In this document: one piece after another, positions 26,905-36,950 of the stretch
How positions within the stretch are numbered: the first letter of the stretch is position 1
Layout of the letters: each line of letters opens with the position of its first letter
Assembly: GCA_019695115.1 (NCBI GenBank)
Contig: JAIBAP010000020.1
Span: 1 to 64,000, forward strand
DNA: 64,000 nt
Origin: Caldilineales bacterium
Lineage (GTDB): Bacteria; Chloroflexota; Anaerolineae; J102
Reading direction: 5' to 3'
Notes under the pieces: model-generated
Seen by the model: only the letters and a program-made list of their open reading frames with translations
Told to the model about the DNA's origin: nothing
Databases searched by the model: none
Position numbers and translations under genes: made by a program

Positions 26905-29900
26905 ATGTTTACCCCCCCCCCCCATCTAACTATACGAAGTCAAAATTGACGAAAGTTGCTGTTTTGGGGTTGATTGTGGTGTTTTTGTTGGTGGGGGTGG
27001 TGATGGAGAGAGGGGAAGCGGTGCGGGCGGAGAGTGGTAAGACACAGAGGGGAAAAACACAGAGTATAGCTGTTGATTTTGCCGACATGATACGGGATCC
27101 ATCAATGCAAGATGGCATGATGATTGCTTTGCAGGACAAACCATCGGATATACTCACGGGGACACAGTTTGCTGTCCTCTCACTTCAGTCGGGTTCCGGT
27201 TGGTTTCTTGCTTTCGTTGCATCTTTGGATGGGCCTTACACCGACGTAGAACATGTTGGGGCTGGAAAGGCCGGAGCATTATTCGTAGGAGTACAGGATG
27301 CTACCGGAGATTGGCGAGTTGCTGTTGCTGGAACCTCTTACTTCTCTGATCTGCTGGCACTGATTTCAACAGCCGAGCTACCTGCAGATGCCAAAATGTA
27401 TTTGGATCCGCTGGCGCCGTTCAGCGTGCAAGAGACTGAATACAAATTCCCCTGGCCCGCTGGCGATTGGGAGTATCGTGGAGGCTGGCACTCCTCGGCG
27501 CTAGATATTGGAACACGGGGATCGGATAAGCGCGTTCTTGCCGCAGCAGGTGGAGTGGTCACTGGGATTTGCGACACCGGGACAGTGAGCACAAATGTGA
27601 CGATACGGCATGACGACGGAAAAACGTTACAATACTTTCATATTGATAAATCAACGCGTCCATCCAATGTCTCATTGCACGCTAGGGTCGAACGCGGCTA
27701 CGTGCTTGGCAGTCTTCTTCCAGGTACCTGGGGGCCAGATGGCTGTGGTGTCACTCAAGGCCAGGCCGCCACGAGCGCTCATATCCATTGGGTACTTCCC
27801 ACAAGTGAATCGTTTACCGCAGACGGCTGGACGATTCAGTATCCAGATAGTACCTGGCGCAATGGTGGTCAATCTCGTATCCCCGGTCAGTCGCCATATC
27901 AGACCCTCCCGTCAACAAATAATCCATCAGGCGGCGGCCCCCAAGCCGAACTCTGGTCGCAGGCTGGTTACCAAGGAAACAGGGTCTGGAGCGGCGGCAC
28001 GGGCTTTGACAACGCCCCAAGCGCCAATTCCTTCTCGCTGAAACTGCCTTCGGGCTGGTCGGCCAGGGCATGGCGAGGCGATGATCGTGGTGGTGGAGAC
28101 TCGCGTTGCTGGAGTGAATCTGTGCGCGACCTCACGGACTTCGGCTGGCAGAATGCCATCCAGTCTATCGATGTGTGGGATCATAATGAGTGCGATGGAA
28201 CACCCGGTGATCAAGCCGAACTCTGGTCGCAGGCTGGTTACCAAGGAAACAGGGTCTGGAGCGGCGGCACGGGCTTTGACAACGCCCCAAGCGCCAATTC
28301 CTTCTCGCTGAAACTGCCTTCGGGCTGGTCGGCCAGGGCATGGCGAGGCGATGATCGTGGTGGTGGAGACTCGCGTTGCTGGAGTGAATCTGTGCGCGAC
28401 CTCACGGACTTCGGCTGGCAGAATGCCATCCAGTCTATCGATGTGTGGGATCACAATGAGTGCCCAACCGAGTGCAATCCCAATGCCGATCAGATTGCCC
28501 TCTTTATCGATGGCGGATTCCGCGGGCAGTGTGTGGTCAAAGGCATCGGCGAGTACCCCAATCCCGGCGCTATCGGGCTGCCCAACGACGCCATTTCTTC
28601 CATCAAAGTCGGCGGCAATGTCAAGGCCAGGCTCTGTCGTGATGACAATTTCTCCGGTACATGTGAGGAGTTCACCGGCGATGATACTGACCTGGGCAAC
28701 AACAGCGTCGGCAACGACCAGGTCTCTTCGGCCAAGGTGGAACGTCGCACGTCGCCGCCGGACATTCCTACCCTGCGCAGCCCTGCCAATGGCGCCACCC
28801 TGCGCCCCACCGATACGGTGATCCTCGAGTGGAATGCCTCGGCGCGGGCGACGGAGTATGCAGCCGAGTATTGGCTGCTGTCCTCCGGAGATCGGCAAAA
28901 CTCAGGCCACCAACCGGGTACGAGTTGGAATATCGGCCAGCTCGCAGAGGGTGAATACGCATGGTATGTCGAAGCCTACAATAGCGCGGGGTGGAGTGGT
29001 TGGAGCGAGATCTGGAGATTTACCGTCCAAAGCGCGAACCACCTACCCAATGCTCCGACTTCCCCAAGCCCGCCCATCGGCGCCACTTTGGACGCCATGC
29101 CCCAACTTTGCTGGCAGAACAATGGCGACCCCGACGGCGACCCGGTAGAATTCCGGGTGGATATGTGGACCGCGGGTTATGTTCGCAGTGAGCAAAGCGA
29201 GTGGATAGGCGCCAACTGCTGGCGCCCAACGACGTTGTCAGGAAACGACACCTATAACTGGGTCGTGCGCGTTCGTGATAACAGAGGCGGCGCCGAATCT
29301 TCGCCTGATTGGTCATTCACCGTACGCGATTTGGTTGGGCCTTCACTGACCTTCACCTCGCCAGTCGGCGACGAGCAAACCTACCAGGCTCAGCCCGACG
29401 CCGGAATCGTTGGCTTCCGCATTCAGGCCTCGGATAACGTGGCGGTGTCATCGATTCGCTTCTTCGGGGTTGGCGCGGATGGCAGCATTCAGTTCTTTCC
29501 CACCGAAATCGACTCCACGGATCCCTATACGGCTTACATCAGTACCGGAAGTCTTGGTGTGGGATTGCATCGAATCGGCGCCGAAGCCAGCGACGCGGCC
29601 CAAAACACGGCCGTGAAATACATGAATGTGAATTGGCCTGGCCGCCAGACTTCCACGCCGACGCCAACCGCTATCTTTGGGGCTACCAATACCCCAACAC
29701 CAACGCTTACCCGCACTTTCACCCCAACGGCCACCGGCACAAGACCGGAAGCCTCTCCTACGCCCACCCCCACCCGCACCCCCACCCGTTCCGGCCCCAC
29801 CAACACCCCCACGCCCACTCGCACCCCTGCGCCGGCCTGGGTCTGGGCCTCCGAAGCTGAAAACGCATCGCTCGTCTCACCCATGCTCGCGGCCACGGAC

Positions 29901-31784
29901 GCCGCCGCCTCGTCCTGCGGCTACGTGTACGCCTCGCAAGGAGAGCCAAACGACGGTGCGATCGCATTCTCGTTCAGCGTCAGCGCCCCTGGCAACTACT
30001 ACATCTGGGGCCGCGCCATGGGGCCGACCTACGGCTCCGACTCGTTCTACATGGCGATGGACGGCAACGCCTATGCGACCTTCACCATCCCGATGGGTCC
30101 GAACTGGAACTGGGTGAAAGGACAGAACTATGGCTTGAACGCCGGCGCGCACACCCTCCGCTTCAAAGCACGCGAGCAAGGCGCCCGGTTGGACAAAGTC
30201 ATCATCACCAACCAGGCGGCGTTCACGCCTGGCGCTGGCGATGTGACGTCGTGTGGAACCAACACCCCCACCCCAACGCCTTCCAAGACTCCTTCACCGA
30301 CATCGACGCGCACGCCCATCCTCGGCGCCACCCAAACTCCCACACGCACGCCAACTTCGACCTTCACCGCCACTCCAACGGTAACGAGCACAATAGCGCA
30401 CCGGCCTCCTAATGCGCCATCGCTCATCAGTCCCGTCAATGGCTCTGTTCATTCGACAATGCCTCAGTTGTGTTGGCAAAACAACGGTGATCCTGATGGC
30501 GACACAGTTCAGTTCTGGGTGGATGTATGGACACCTGGCTACTGGCGTGGTGAGCAGAGCGGGTGGATCAGTCAGACATGTTGGCGTCCGACGACTCTAT
30601 CTGGGTCAGATACGTACAACTGGCACGTCGGCGTCAGAGACGCGTATCAACCTGGTCCTCGCTCTCCTGATTGGGATTTCGTGGTTGTCGAACCGGCGAC
30701 ACCGACACCAACTCCTACTCGCACCGTAACCCGTACCTTCACACCCACCGCCACCCCAACGGCAACGAGCACCCCCAGTCAGCCCAGGCCAGAACTTCGG
30801 GCGACGGCAAGCGGGTCGCACTCCATCTCCCTAACCTGGACGCCAATCGCAGGAGCGCAGGGCTATCGCATCTGGCGCACGTTCTCAGGTCTCCCTTGGA
30901 CGCAAGTTGCCATCCTGGGCAGTCAGGTCGCCGCCTACGAGGACGCGAATGGCTTGGGGTGCGGCGTCGAAGCCTTCTACATCGCCGAACCGTTCGGCGG
31001 AGGCGGCTCTTTCCCGGCGAGCAATTATGCTTTCGCTACCACGTGGGGCTGTTGGCCGGGCGCTGATCCGCGGGCTATTGCTCCTGCTGGCGTCACGGCC
31101 CAATTCCAGTCGCCGCACGCCATCCGTCTGAATTGGAGCGACCGCACCAACGACGAATCGAGCTTCAAAATCATGCGCACCACCTGGGGCAACATGTGGT
31201 ATCAAGTAGGCGTCGCCGGCGCCAATGCCACTTCTTTCCTCGATACCGAGGTCGGCTGCGGCTATGAGTTCTACTACAAAGTGCGCGCCGAACGCCCCAG
31301 CGATGGCTCTGTCAGCGAATGGGCCTTCACCTCAGCTTCGGCGCCTGCTTGCACAGGCGGCCCCCGCCTGGACAACCCCAGTCCGCTCAGCGTGGGGCAG
31401 GCGACGCGCAACAGCCTGCGCCTACAGTGGCGCAACACCAATCAGGGCCAGACCGCCTACCAGGTTCAGCGCGCCATCTACGGCAGCGGCTGGTATCAGT
31501 TCGACGTGCCGGGCGGGGCGACCACTTCCTACACCGATACAGGCCTGTCGTGTGATACGCGCTACTACTATCGCGTGCGTTCGGTGCGCAACACCGACGG
31601 CGCCTTCTCGGAATGGAGCAACTTCGCCCAACAGAGCACAGCCGCCTGCACCGGCGCCGCGGGTTCTGACGAAGACCACAGCGAATCACCGATGGCGCCT
31701 CAGCCCCCCGCCGACCTGCCCCCGCCCGAAAGCCTGGCTGCGCCCGACATCCTGCCTTTCACTCCGTCACCGACAAAGCGGTAG
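26905..31784 (+). CDS. Large exported M23-like/beta-gamma-crystallin/FN3/CBM protein with start-site frameshift
   Basis: About 1,625 residues. ATG 26905 has a good ribosome site (CGAGGA) but is out of frame with the body across a C12 tract (26912-26923); 13 or 10 C's would restore MFTPPPPSNYTKSKLTKVA and the hydrophobic VLGLIVVFLLVGVV signal segment. Order after that: a LytM/M23-like region (27420-27900; WHSSALDIG and SAHIHW), two nearly identical crystallin-like repeats (27942-28463), a third (28485-28745; LPNDAISS and GNDQVSS calcium-type motifs), FN3/Ig-like modules to 29640, Thr-Pro linkers, a CBM6-like module (29848-30235), and further FN3 modules to 31650. Probably a cell-wall-associated binding protein. 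The open frame upstream of 26905 is read through a palindrome and was rejected. Confidence 0.85.
26912..26923 (+). repeat. C12 homopolymer at codons 3-6 of the large exported protein
   Basis: Twelve consecutive C residues start 5 nt after the ATG. At this length the ATG frame ends at TGA ~40 nt on. One added C, or two removed, opens the 1.6-kb-residue frame. Long homopolymers near start codons are typical slipped-strand phase-variation sites and also typical sequencing errors. Confidence 0.85.
27942..28463 (+). repeat. Near-perfect 270-bp tandem duplication
   Basis: 27942-28193 and 28212-28463 are 252-nt copies, offset by exactly 270 nt, differing by one visible base near the end (CAT/CAC). 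They encode two identical ~84-residue modules beginning QAELWSQAGYQGNRVWSGG and ending SIDVWDHNEC. The silent identity means recent duplication or gene conversion. Confidence 0.95.
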
Positions 31785-32154
31785 CGCCTTCACTCGCAAC
31801 CCCCTCTCCCCTCTACCATCCACCCTCGCCCGGCCCCCTCTCCTGCCGGGCGAGGGCATTCTTAGAACCCGTGCAGCCTGGTCGGTTATGACTCAGATCG
31901 ATTCGACTGGCTTTTATCGTTGACAGCCGTTCTGAACGCAGTGCAGGAAGCCATCCCCCCACAGCCAATGCGATTTGGAGATCGCTTACTTCGCTTCGCT
32001 GAGTGCCTTGTGGCCTGGCAATGACGCACAAGGTGAGCGCCTAACATGATGGGTGTGTACAGCGTCAGAGACAGACGGTCGCCGTGGTGGGAAAAACATG
32101 GTCGGATGGGGGAAAGGGGTCTGGAAGCGAACGCGCGCGCCCGTGGACTGACAC
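31785..32154. other. Intergenic stretch with terminator-like hairpin
   Basis: After the large gene, CCCTCGCCCGGC and GCCGGGCGAGGG (31823-31856) form a 12-bp stem with a C/T-rich loop, followed by CATTCTT. It is a plausible transcription stop. The remainder to the ffh promoter shows no gene or further motif. Confidence 0.6.
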
Positions 32155-32184
32155 TTGCCAAGTACAACGCTCCTGCCGTAAAAT
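32155..32184 (+). promoter_or_regulatory. Promoter of ffh-rpsP-khpA-rimM
   Basis: TTGCCA (32155-32160), 18-nt spacer, TAAAAT (32179-32184). The leader to the ffh GTG is about 47 nt. Confidence 0.55.
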
Positions 32185-32237
32185 AAACGTTTGCCGCGCT
32201 TGGCGCCGCCGATCTCACACCCTCTTTTTCTGCTCCC

Positions 32238-33563
32238 GTGTTCGACACCCTCACCGACAAACTGCAAGGCGTCTTCGACCGCCTGGGCCGCCGTGGCCGC
32301 CTGACCGAGGCGGACGTCGACGCCGCCCTGCGCGAAGTGCGTCTGGCCCTGCTCGAAGCCGACGTGAACTACAAGGTCGTCAAAGACTTTGTGGCCCGCG
32401 TGCGCGAGCGCGCCATCGGCGCCGATGTTCTGCGCAGCCTGACGCCGGCGCAACAGGTGATCAAGATCGTCCACGAGGAACTGATCGCCACCCTGGGCGA
32501 ATCGGCCCGGCTCGACCTTTCGGGCCAGCCGCCGCACGTCGTCATGTTGGTGGGTCTTCAGGGTTCGGGCAAGACGACCATGGCCGCCAAACTGGCCAAC
32601 CGGCTGCGCTCGTCCGGCCAACGCCCCTTCCTCATCGCTGCCGACACCTACCGCCCCGCCGCCGTCACCCAGCTCGAAGTCCTGGGCAGGCAGATCGACA
32701 TCCCCGTTCACAGCGAAGGCATCACCCCGCCCCCGCCCGAAATCGTTCGCCGCGGCCTGAAACGGGCCAAAGACGAAGCCCGCACGGTCGTGATCATCGA
32801 CACCGCCGGCCGTCTGAACATCGACGAACAGATGATGCAGGAGCTGGTGCAGATCAAAGAGATCGCCAAACCGGCCGAAATCCTGCTCGTGGCCGACGCC
32901 ATGACCGGCCAGGAAGCCGTGCGCGTGGCCGGGGACTTCCACGGGCGGGTGGGCGTCACCGGGCTGGTGCTGACCAAGATCGACGGCGACGCCCGCGGCG
33001 GCGCGGCCATCTCGATGCGAGCCGTCACCGGCGTCCCGATCAAATTCCTGGGCACCAGCGAAAAGGTCGATGGCATCGAAGTCTACCATCCCGACCGGCT
33101 GGCCTCGCGCATCCTGGGCATGGGCGACATGCTGACGATGATCGAGAAGGCCGAGGCGACGATGGACAAAGAGGAAGCCATGCGCATGGAGAAGAAACTG
33201 CGCACGGCCTCTTTCGACCTGGATGATTTCCTCAAGCAGATGCGCCAGATCAAGAAGATGGGGCCGCTCACCGGCCTGCTGGAAATGATCCCCGGCGTGG
33301 GCAAGCTGGCCAAGGAGATCGACCCCCAGGCCACCGAACAGCAGCTCAAACGCGTCGAGGCCATCATCTGCTCGATGACGCCCGCCGAGCGCCACGACCC
33401 CGGCCTGCTCAACGGCAGCCGCAAACGCCGCGTGGCTTCTGGCGCCGGTTCGTCGGTGCAGGAAGTCAACCAACTGCTGCACCAATTCCGCGACATGCAA
33501 CGGCTGATGAAGCAGATGCAGTCGGGGCGACGCGGGGGATTGGCCGGACTTTTCGGCCTGTAG
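32238..33563 (+). CDS. ffh: Signal recognition particle protein Ffh
   Basis: A 441-residue SRP54-type GTPase. There is an N-terminal helical bundle (MFDTLTDKLQGVFDRLGRRG), G1 GLQGSGKTT, DTYRPAAVTQL, G3 DTAGR, G4 TKIDGDARGG, and a Met-rich M domain with LLEMIPGVGKL, MRMEKKLRTASF and MQRLMKQMQ that binds 4.5S RNA and signal sequences. It targets nascent membrane proteins to the translocon with FtsY. The start is GTG at 32238, matching the family N-terminus. It heads an operon with ribosomal maturation genes. Confidence 0.97.
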   Translation: MFDTLTDKLQGVFDRLGRRGRLTEADVDAALREVRLALLEADVNYKVVKDFVARVRERAIGADVLRSLTPAQQVIKIVHEELIATLGESARLDLSGQPPHVVMLVGLQGSGKTTMAAKLANRLRSSGQRPFLIAADTYRPAAVTQLEVLGRQIDIPVHSEGITPPPPEIVRRGLKRAKDEARTVVIIDTAGRLNIDEQMMQELVQIKEIAKPAEILLVADAMTGQEAVRVAGDFHGRVGVTGLVLTKIDGDARGGAAISMRAVTGVPIKFLGTSEKVDGIEVYHPDRLASRILGMGDMLTMIEKAEATMDKEEAMRMEKKLRTASFDLDDFLKQMRQIKKMGPLTGLLEMIPGVGKLAKEIDPQATEQQLKRVEAIICSMTPAERHDPGLLNGSRKRRVASGAGSSVQEVNQLLHQFRDMQRLMKQMQSGRRGGLAGLFGL

Positions 33564-33619
33564 CCTTCTGCATTCATCATTATCGACGAGTATTGCTGAT
33601 TTCATCGCTCTTTTCAACT

Positions 33620-33690
33620 TCTTCTAACACAAAGACACAAAGCCCACCAAGATGACACAAAGTTTCTGAGTGTCCTTCGAGTTTTTGTGT
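33620..33690. repeat. ACACAAAG dispersed repeat
   Basis: ACACAAAGACACAAAG with GACACAAAG and the inverse TTTTTGTGTTT. The same words appear at 13810, 27040 and 59046-59140. It is AT-richer than the flanks and lies in the ffh-rpsP spacer. Confidence 0.65.
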
Positions 33691-33726
33691 TTGACACCAC
33701 TTTCACATCAGGAGTCCCTTTCACAC

Positions 33727-34002
33727 ATGGTACGCATTCGTCTCCGACGCACCGGATCCAAAAAACAAGCATCCTACCGCGTCATCGCCGCCGATCAGAA
33801 ATCCCCGCGCGACGGTCATTTCATCGAAAACCTGGGTTTCTACAACCCCCGCACAAATCCCCCCACCCTTGAGATCAACCGTGGGCGCATGGCCTACTGG
33901 CTCGAAAACGGCGCCCAACCCAGCGACTCGGTGGCGCAACTGCTGCGCGCCGTCGATCTATCGGACGAACGGGCGCAACTGCGCGCCGGCGCCGAAGCCT
34001 GA
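33727..34002 (+). CDS. rpsP: 30S ribosomal protein S16
   Basis: A 91-residue protein, VRIRLRRTGSKKQASYRVIA followed by ADQKSPRDGHFIENLGFYNP, the canonical bS16 N-terminus. It is a small-subunit assembly protein. The ATG at 33727 was chosen to match the family start (MVRIRL), with AGGAG ~14 nt upstream; the open frame before it is spacer. It is followed by two hairpins and khpA. Confidence 0.97.
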   Translation: MVRIRLRRTGSKKQASYRVIAADQKSPRDGHFIENLGFYNPRTNPPTLEINRGRMAYWLENGAQPSDSVAQLLRAVDLSDERAQLRAGAEA

Positions 34003-34010
34003 TCTCAACC

Positions 34011-34058
34011 TCGCCACCCTGGTGGCGACCGACGACCGCTCCCACCGGGGCGGTCGTC
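34011..34058 (+). terminator. Paired hairpins between rpsP and khpA
   Basis: CGCCACC-CTG-GTGGCG (34012-34027) and GACGACCGC...GCGGTCGTC (34031-34058), the latter followed by TTTC. The U-tract is short, so it may attenuate rather than end transcription into khpA-rimM. Confidence 0.55.
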
Positions 34059-34077
34059 TTTCATCCCCTCCTGTCCC

Positions 34078-34305
34078 ATGAAAGAACTGGTCGAATACTT
34101 GACCCAAACCCTGGTCGATCACCCCGAACAGGTGCTCGTGACCACGCGGCGCTCAGGCCCCAGCCTGTTCGTGGAAGTCACCGCCGCCTCGTCGGATGTG
34201 GGCCGTCTCATCGGCCGCCACGGTCGCACCGCCGAAGCCATCCGCACCGTGGCGAAGGTGGCAGGCGCGCGCAAAGGTTTGCGCGTCACCGTCGACATCG
34301 CTTGA
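34078..34305 (+). CDS. khpA: KH-domain RNA-binding protein KhpA
   Basis: 75 residues consisting of one KH domain with the GxxG loop in LIGRHGRTAEAIRTV, the usual size for KhpA/YlqC. It is found between rpsP and rimM in many bacteria, where it binds RNA (with KhpB) and affects cell division and elongation. The gene order here is conserved, which makes the call safe. Confidence 0.93.
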   Translation: MKELVEYLTQTLVDHPEQVLVTTRRSGPSLFVEVTAASSDVGRLIGRHGRTAEAIRTVAKVAGARKGLRVTVDIA

Positions 34306-34333
34306 GCGAGTCTGCGCATGGTTGGGGACGCCT

Positions 34334-34882
34334 ATGGCTGAATCCTTCCTGGTAGTGGGTCGCATCATCGCCCCGCACGGCGTCCGTGGCGAGGTGAAGG
34401 TCGAGGTGCAGACCGATTTCCCGCAGCGGTTTCAGCCAGGATCGCCGGTATGGCTGGAAGATGAGGCGGAGCCGATGCGCGTGCTGGCTGCGCGCCGGCA
34501 GAACGACTTTCTGTTGCTTCAGTTCGACGCCATCCCCTCGCGCACCGAGGCCGAACCCTTGCGCGACCGGCTGCTGATGGTGCCGCGCGCCCTGGCCATG
34601 CCCCTGCCCGAGGGCGAGTATTATAGCGACGACTTACAGGGCCTGATGGTGACGACCACAGACGGCGATGAATTGGGCGTCCTGGTCGATGTGTGGTGGA
34701 CGAACGCCAACGAGGTCTATGTGGTCGAGGGGCCGTGGGGTGAAATCCTCTTGCCGGCGATTGCCGAGGTGGTGCAAGAGGTGGATTTGCAGAATCGCCG
34801 GATGTTGGTAAAGTTATTGCCGGGTTTGGCGCCGCAGATCGATGCCCTGCACGGGATGGCGGAAGACACCGAAGGGCGATAA
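34334..34882 (+). CDS. rimM: 16S rRNA processing protein RimM
   Basis: 182 residues. FLVVGRIIAPHGVRGEVKV is the RimM N-terminal signature; the C-terminal PRC-barrel part includes EVYVVEGPWGEILLPAI and VDLQNRRMLVKLLPGL. It assists 30S head assembly around S19. The ATG at 34334 begins exactly at the family N-terminus. trmD, the usual next gene, is absent here and replaced by a cell-wall gene. Confidence 0.95.
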   Translation: MAESFLVVGRIIAPHGVRGEVKVEVQTDFPQRFQPGSPVWLEDEAEPMRVLAARRQNDFLLLQFDAIPSRTEAEPLRDRLLMVPRALAMPLPEGEYYSDDLQGLMVTTTDGDELGVLVDVWWTNANEVYVVEGPWGEILLPAIAEVVQEVDLQNRRMLVKLLPGLAPQIDALHGMAEDTEGR

Positions 34883-34945
34883 TCTGTCCGGGCGCCCAAG
34901 CCCATCTATCCACTCCCCCCACCACACCCTCAAGGAGACCAAGCA

Positions 34946-35614
34946 ATGAAGCTCAAGCGGTGGTCGTTGGTTTTTCTGATCGGCCTGGTCGCACTGGCGA
35001 CCTGGTCACCGCGCCCGGCCCTGGCCAGTGCGCCGGCCGGGGCGACCCTGGCTGCGCCCGTGCCGCAGGGCGGCGGCGTGCACATTGTGCGTCGCGGTGA
35101 GACGCTGTCGGGGATCGCCCGTCGCTTCGGCGTCTCGGTGCAGGCGTTGGCAGCGGCCAACGGCATCGGCAACATCAACCGTATTCGCCTCGGCCAGCGA
35201 TTGGTCATCCCCGGTCGCGGCGCCGCCCCGGCCCCTGCGCCGGCCCCTTCCGGCGGTCGCGCCGGCAAATGGATCGAAATCGATCTATCGGCTCAACGGC
35301 TGCTGGCCCATCAGGGCAACGCCATCGTCCTCAGCACGCGCGTCAGCACCGGCCTCCCGCGCACACCCACCCCCGTGGGCACCTATCGCATCCGCACCAA
35401 GATCCGCAGCCAGACGATGTCCGGCCCCGGCTACCGCTTGCCGAACGTGCAATGGGTGCAGTATTTTGTCGGCTCCTATGCCCTTCACGGCACCTACTGG
35501 CACCACAACTTCGGACACCCCATGAGCCACGGCTGCGTGAACCTGACCAACAAAGACGCCCGCTTCCTCTACGAATGGGCGGCGTATGGCACGCCGGTGG
35601 TGGTTCATCGCTGA
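34946..35614 (+). CDS. Secreted LysM L,D-transpeptidase (YkuD)
   Basis: 222 residues: signal peptide ([20 protein letters not shown], cut near ALASA), LysM domain ([21 protein letters not shown]), Pro/Ala linker, then a YkuD domain. The catalytic motif is [20 protein letters not shown], with Cys as nucleophile. It would form 3-3 peptidoglycan cross-links or attach proteins to the wall, or use a different wall polymer if the organism lacks classical murein. AGGAG sits before the ATG. It is followed by an inverted heptamer array in the terminator position. Confidence 0.94.
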   Translation: MKLKRWSLVFLIGLVALATWSPRPALASAPAGATLAAPVPQGGGVHIVRRGETLSGIARRFGVSVQALAAANGIGNINRIRLGQRLVIPGRGAAPAPAPAPSGGRAGKWIEIDLSAQRLLAHQGNAIVLSTRVSTGLPRTPTPVGTYRIRTKIRSQTMSGPGYRLPNVQWVQYFVGSYALHGTYWHHNFGHPMSHGCVNLTNKDARFLYEWAAYGTPVVVHR

Positions 35615-35623
35615 GTGGAGATT

Positions 35624-35676
35624 GGTTATTGGAGATTGGTTATTGGCGAATCTCCAATAACCAATCTCCAATAACC
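35624..35676. terminator. 23-bp perfect inverted ATTGGnn repeat between convergent genes
   Basis: Arms 35624-35646 and 35654-35676 are exact complements made of ATTGGAG/ATTGGTT heptamers, with loop CGAATCT. It lies between the LysM gene (+) and an epimerase gene (-), so it would form the same hairpin in both transcripts. Confidence 0.8.
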
Positions 35677-35677
35677 A

Positions 35678-36631
35678 TCAACCCTGACTGGGTTGAGATG
35701 ACAACAGCCGGCTGAACCGGGGATCGAGGGTGATGGTGTGGCGCAGGCCCTCGACGATGGTGATGCGGGGTGCATAGTCCAGCAATTGGCTGGCCTTGTC
35801 CAGGTCGGCCATCAGGCGCCCGACCCCGCCGCTCTGCTGGGGATTGTAGAGCAAGTGGGCGCTGCGACTGCTCACGGCCTCGATGTGGTGGACGAGTTGC
35901 TCGACGCTGGTTTCGGCCCCACTGCCCACGTTGATCACCTGCCGGTCTATGTTGGGTTGTTCGCCGGCGCTGATCAACGCATCGACGACATCATCGATAT
36001 AGACATAATCCCTGGTCTGGCGGCCGCTGCCAAAAAGCACCACCGTGCCGCCACTCAGAATCTGATGGATGATCTGCGGCACCACCGGCGGGTAGGCCGG
36101 GGGCAGCGCCTGGCCGGGGCCATAGGCGTTGAAGATGCGCAGGGCCACCGTCTCGATGCCATAGTGGGCGCCCAACGTGAAGACATAATGCTCGGCGGCG
36201 AATTTGCTGACGGCGTAGGGCGTGAGCAACTGCGGGACCACGGTTTCGTCCACCGGCTGGCGTTTCTGATCGCCGTAGATGGTGGCCGACGAGGCCAGCA
36301 CGATCCGGCGCACGCTGACCGCCCGCATCGCTTCCATCAGGGTGACGGCGCCGCCGACATTGACATCGTTGTAGTCGCGCGGGTAAAGGATCGATTGCGG
36401 CAGCGAGACCTTTGCCGCCAGGTGGTAGACGCAATCGACGCCGTGGAGCAACGTCCACAACTTGGGCGCATCCCGCACATCCCCGCGCGTGAACAACACC
36501 CGTTCGTCCAGCGCCGCCGGGTCGCCGGCGCTGAGATCATCGATCACGCGCACATGGCGCCCCGCCGCCGCCAGGCGATTGGCCAGATGGTGGCCGATGA
36601 ATCCGGCGCCTCCTGTAATCAGATAGTTCAT
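35678..36631 (-). CDS. NAD-dependent epimerase/dehydratase (UDP-glucose 4-epimerase-like)
   Basis: A 317-residue extended SDR. GGAGFIGHHLANRL binds NAD, VYHLAAKVSLPQS and LASSATIYG carry the Ser/Thr, TPYAVSKFAAE the YxxxK, and RIFNAYGPGQ the sugar-nucleotide loop. GRQTRDYVYIDDVVDA and INVGSG complete the epimerase pattern. It probably epimerises or reduces an NDP-sugar for surface glycan. The stop is 2 nt from the inverted repeat. A minus-strand TGC-TATACT (-10 at ~36901-36906) lies far upstream, beyond the heptamer array. Confidence 0.9.
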   Translation of the reverse strand: MNYLITGGAGFIGHHLANRLAAAGRHVRVIDDLSAGDPAALDERVLFTRGDVRDAPKLWTLLHGVDCVYHLAAKVSLPQSILYPRDYNDVNVGGAVTLMEAMRAVSVRRIVLASSATIYGDQKRQPVDETVVPQLLTPYAVSKFAAEHYVFTLGAHYGIETVALRIFNAYGPGQALPPAYPPVVPQIIHQILSGGTVVLFGSGRQTRDYVYIDDVVDALISAGEQPNIDRQVINVGSGAETSVEQLVHHIEAVSSRSAHLLYNPQQSGGVGRLMADLDKASQLLDYAPRITIVEGLRHTITLDPRFSRLLSSQPSQG

Positions 36632-36679
36632 AGTCGATAGCAGCCAACCGAACCGCGAGCGTCAGCGAGCGGGGGTCGG

Positions 36680-36835
36680 GCGTGAGGCGTGGGGCGTGAG
36701 GCGTGAAACGTGAGGCGTGAAACGTGAGGCGTGAAACGTGAAACGTGGGACGTGGGGCGTGAGGCGTGAAACGTGGGACGTGAGGCGTGAGGCGTGAGGC
36801 GTGAAACGTGAGGCGTGAAACGTGAGCGCGAAGCA
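36680..36835. repeat. GTGAGGC/GTGAAAC/GTGGGAC heptanucleotide array
   Basis: About 22 consecutive 7-nt words with constant GTG upstream of the epimerase. The array is comparable in length to those at 12360 and 13563. The rest of 36632-36950 has no gene. Confidence 0.9.
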
Positions 36836-36950
36836 TGAAGTTCGGTGGAGTGCGCAAGCCCACGTGCGCACGAGTCGCAACGCCGGGCGGGAACAAGTTC
36901 AGTATAGCACAAATAGGTCGAGGCGCCGCGCCTGCGGTCAGGCGCCATTG

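Noticed and set aside
36632-36948. Minus-strand ORFs rich in SRFTPHASRLT
   Set aside because: They are produced by the GTGAGGC/GTGAAAC array in different frames.
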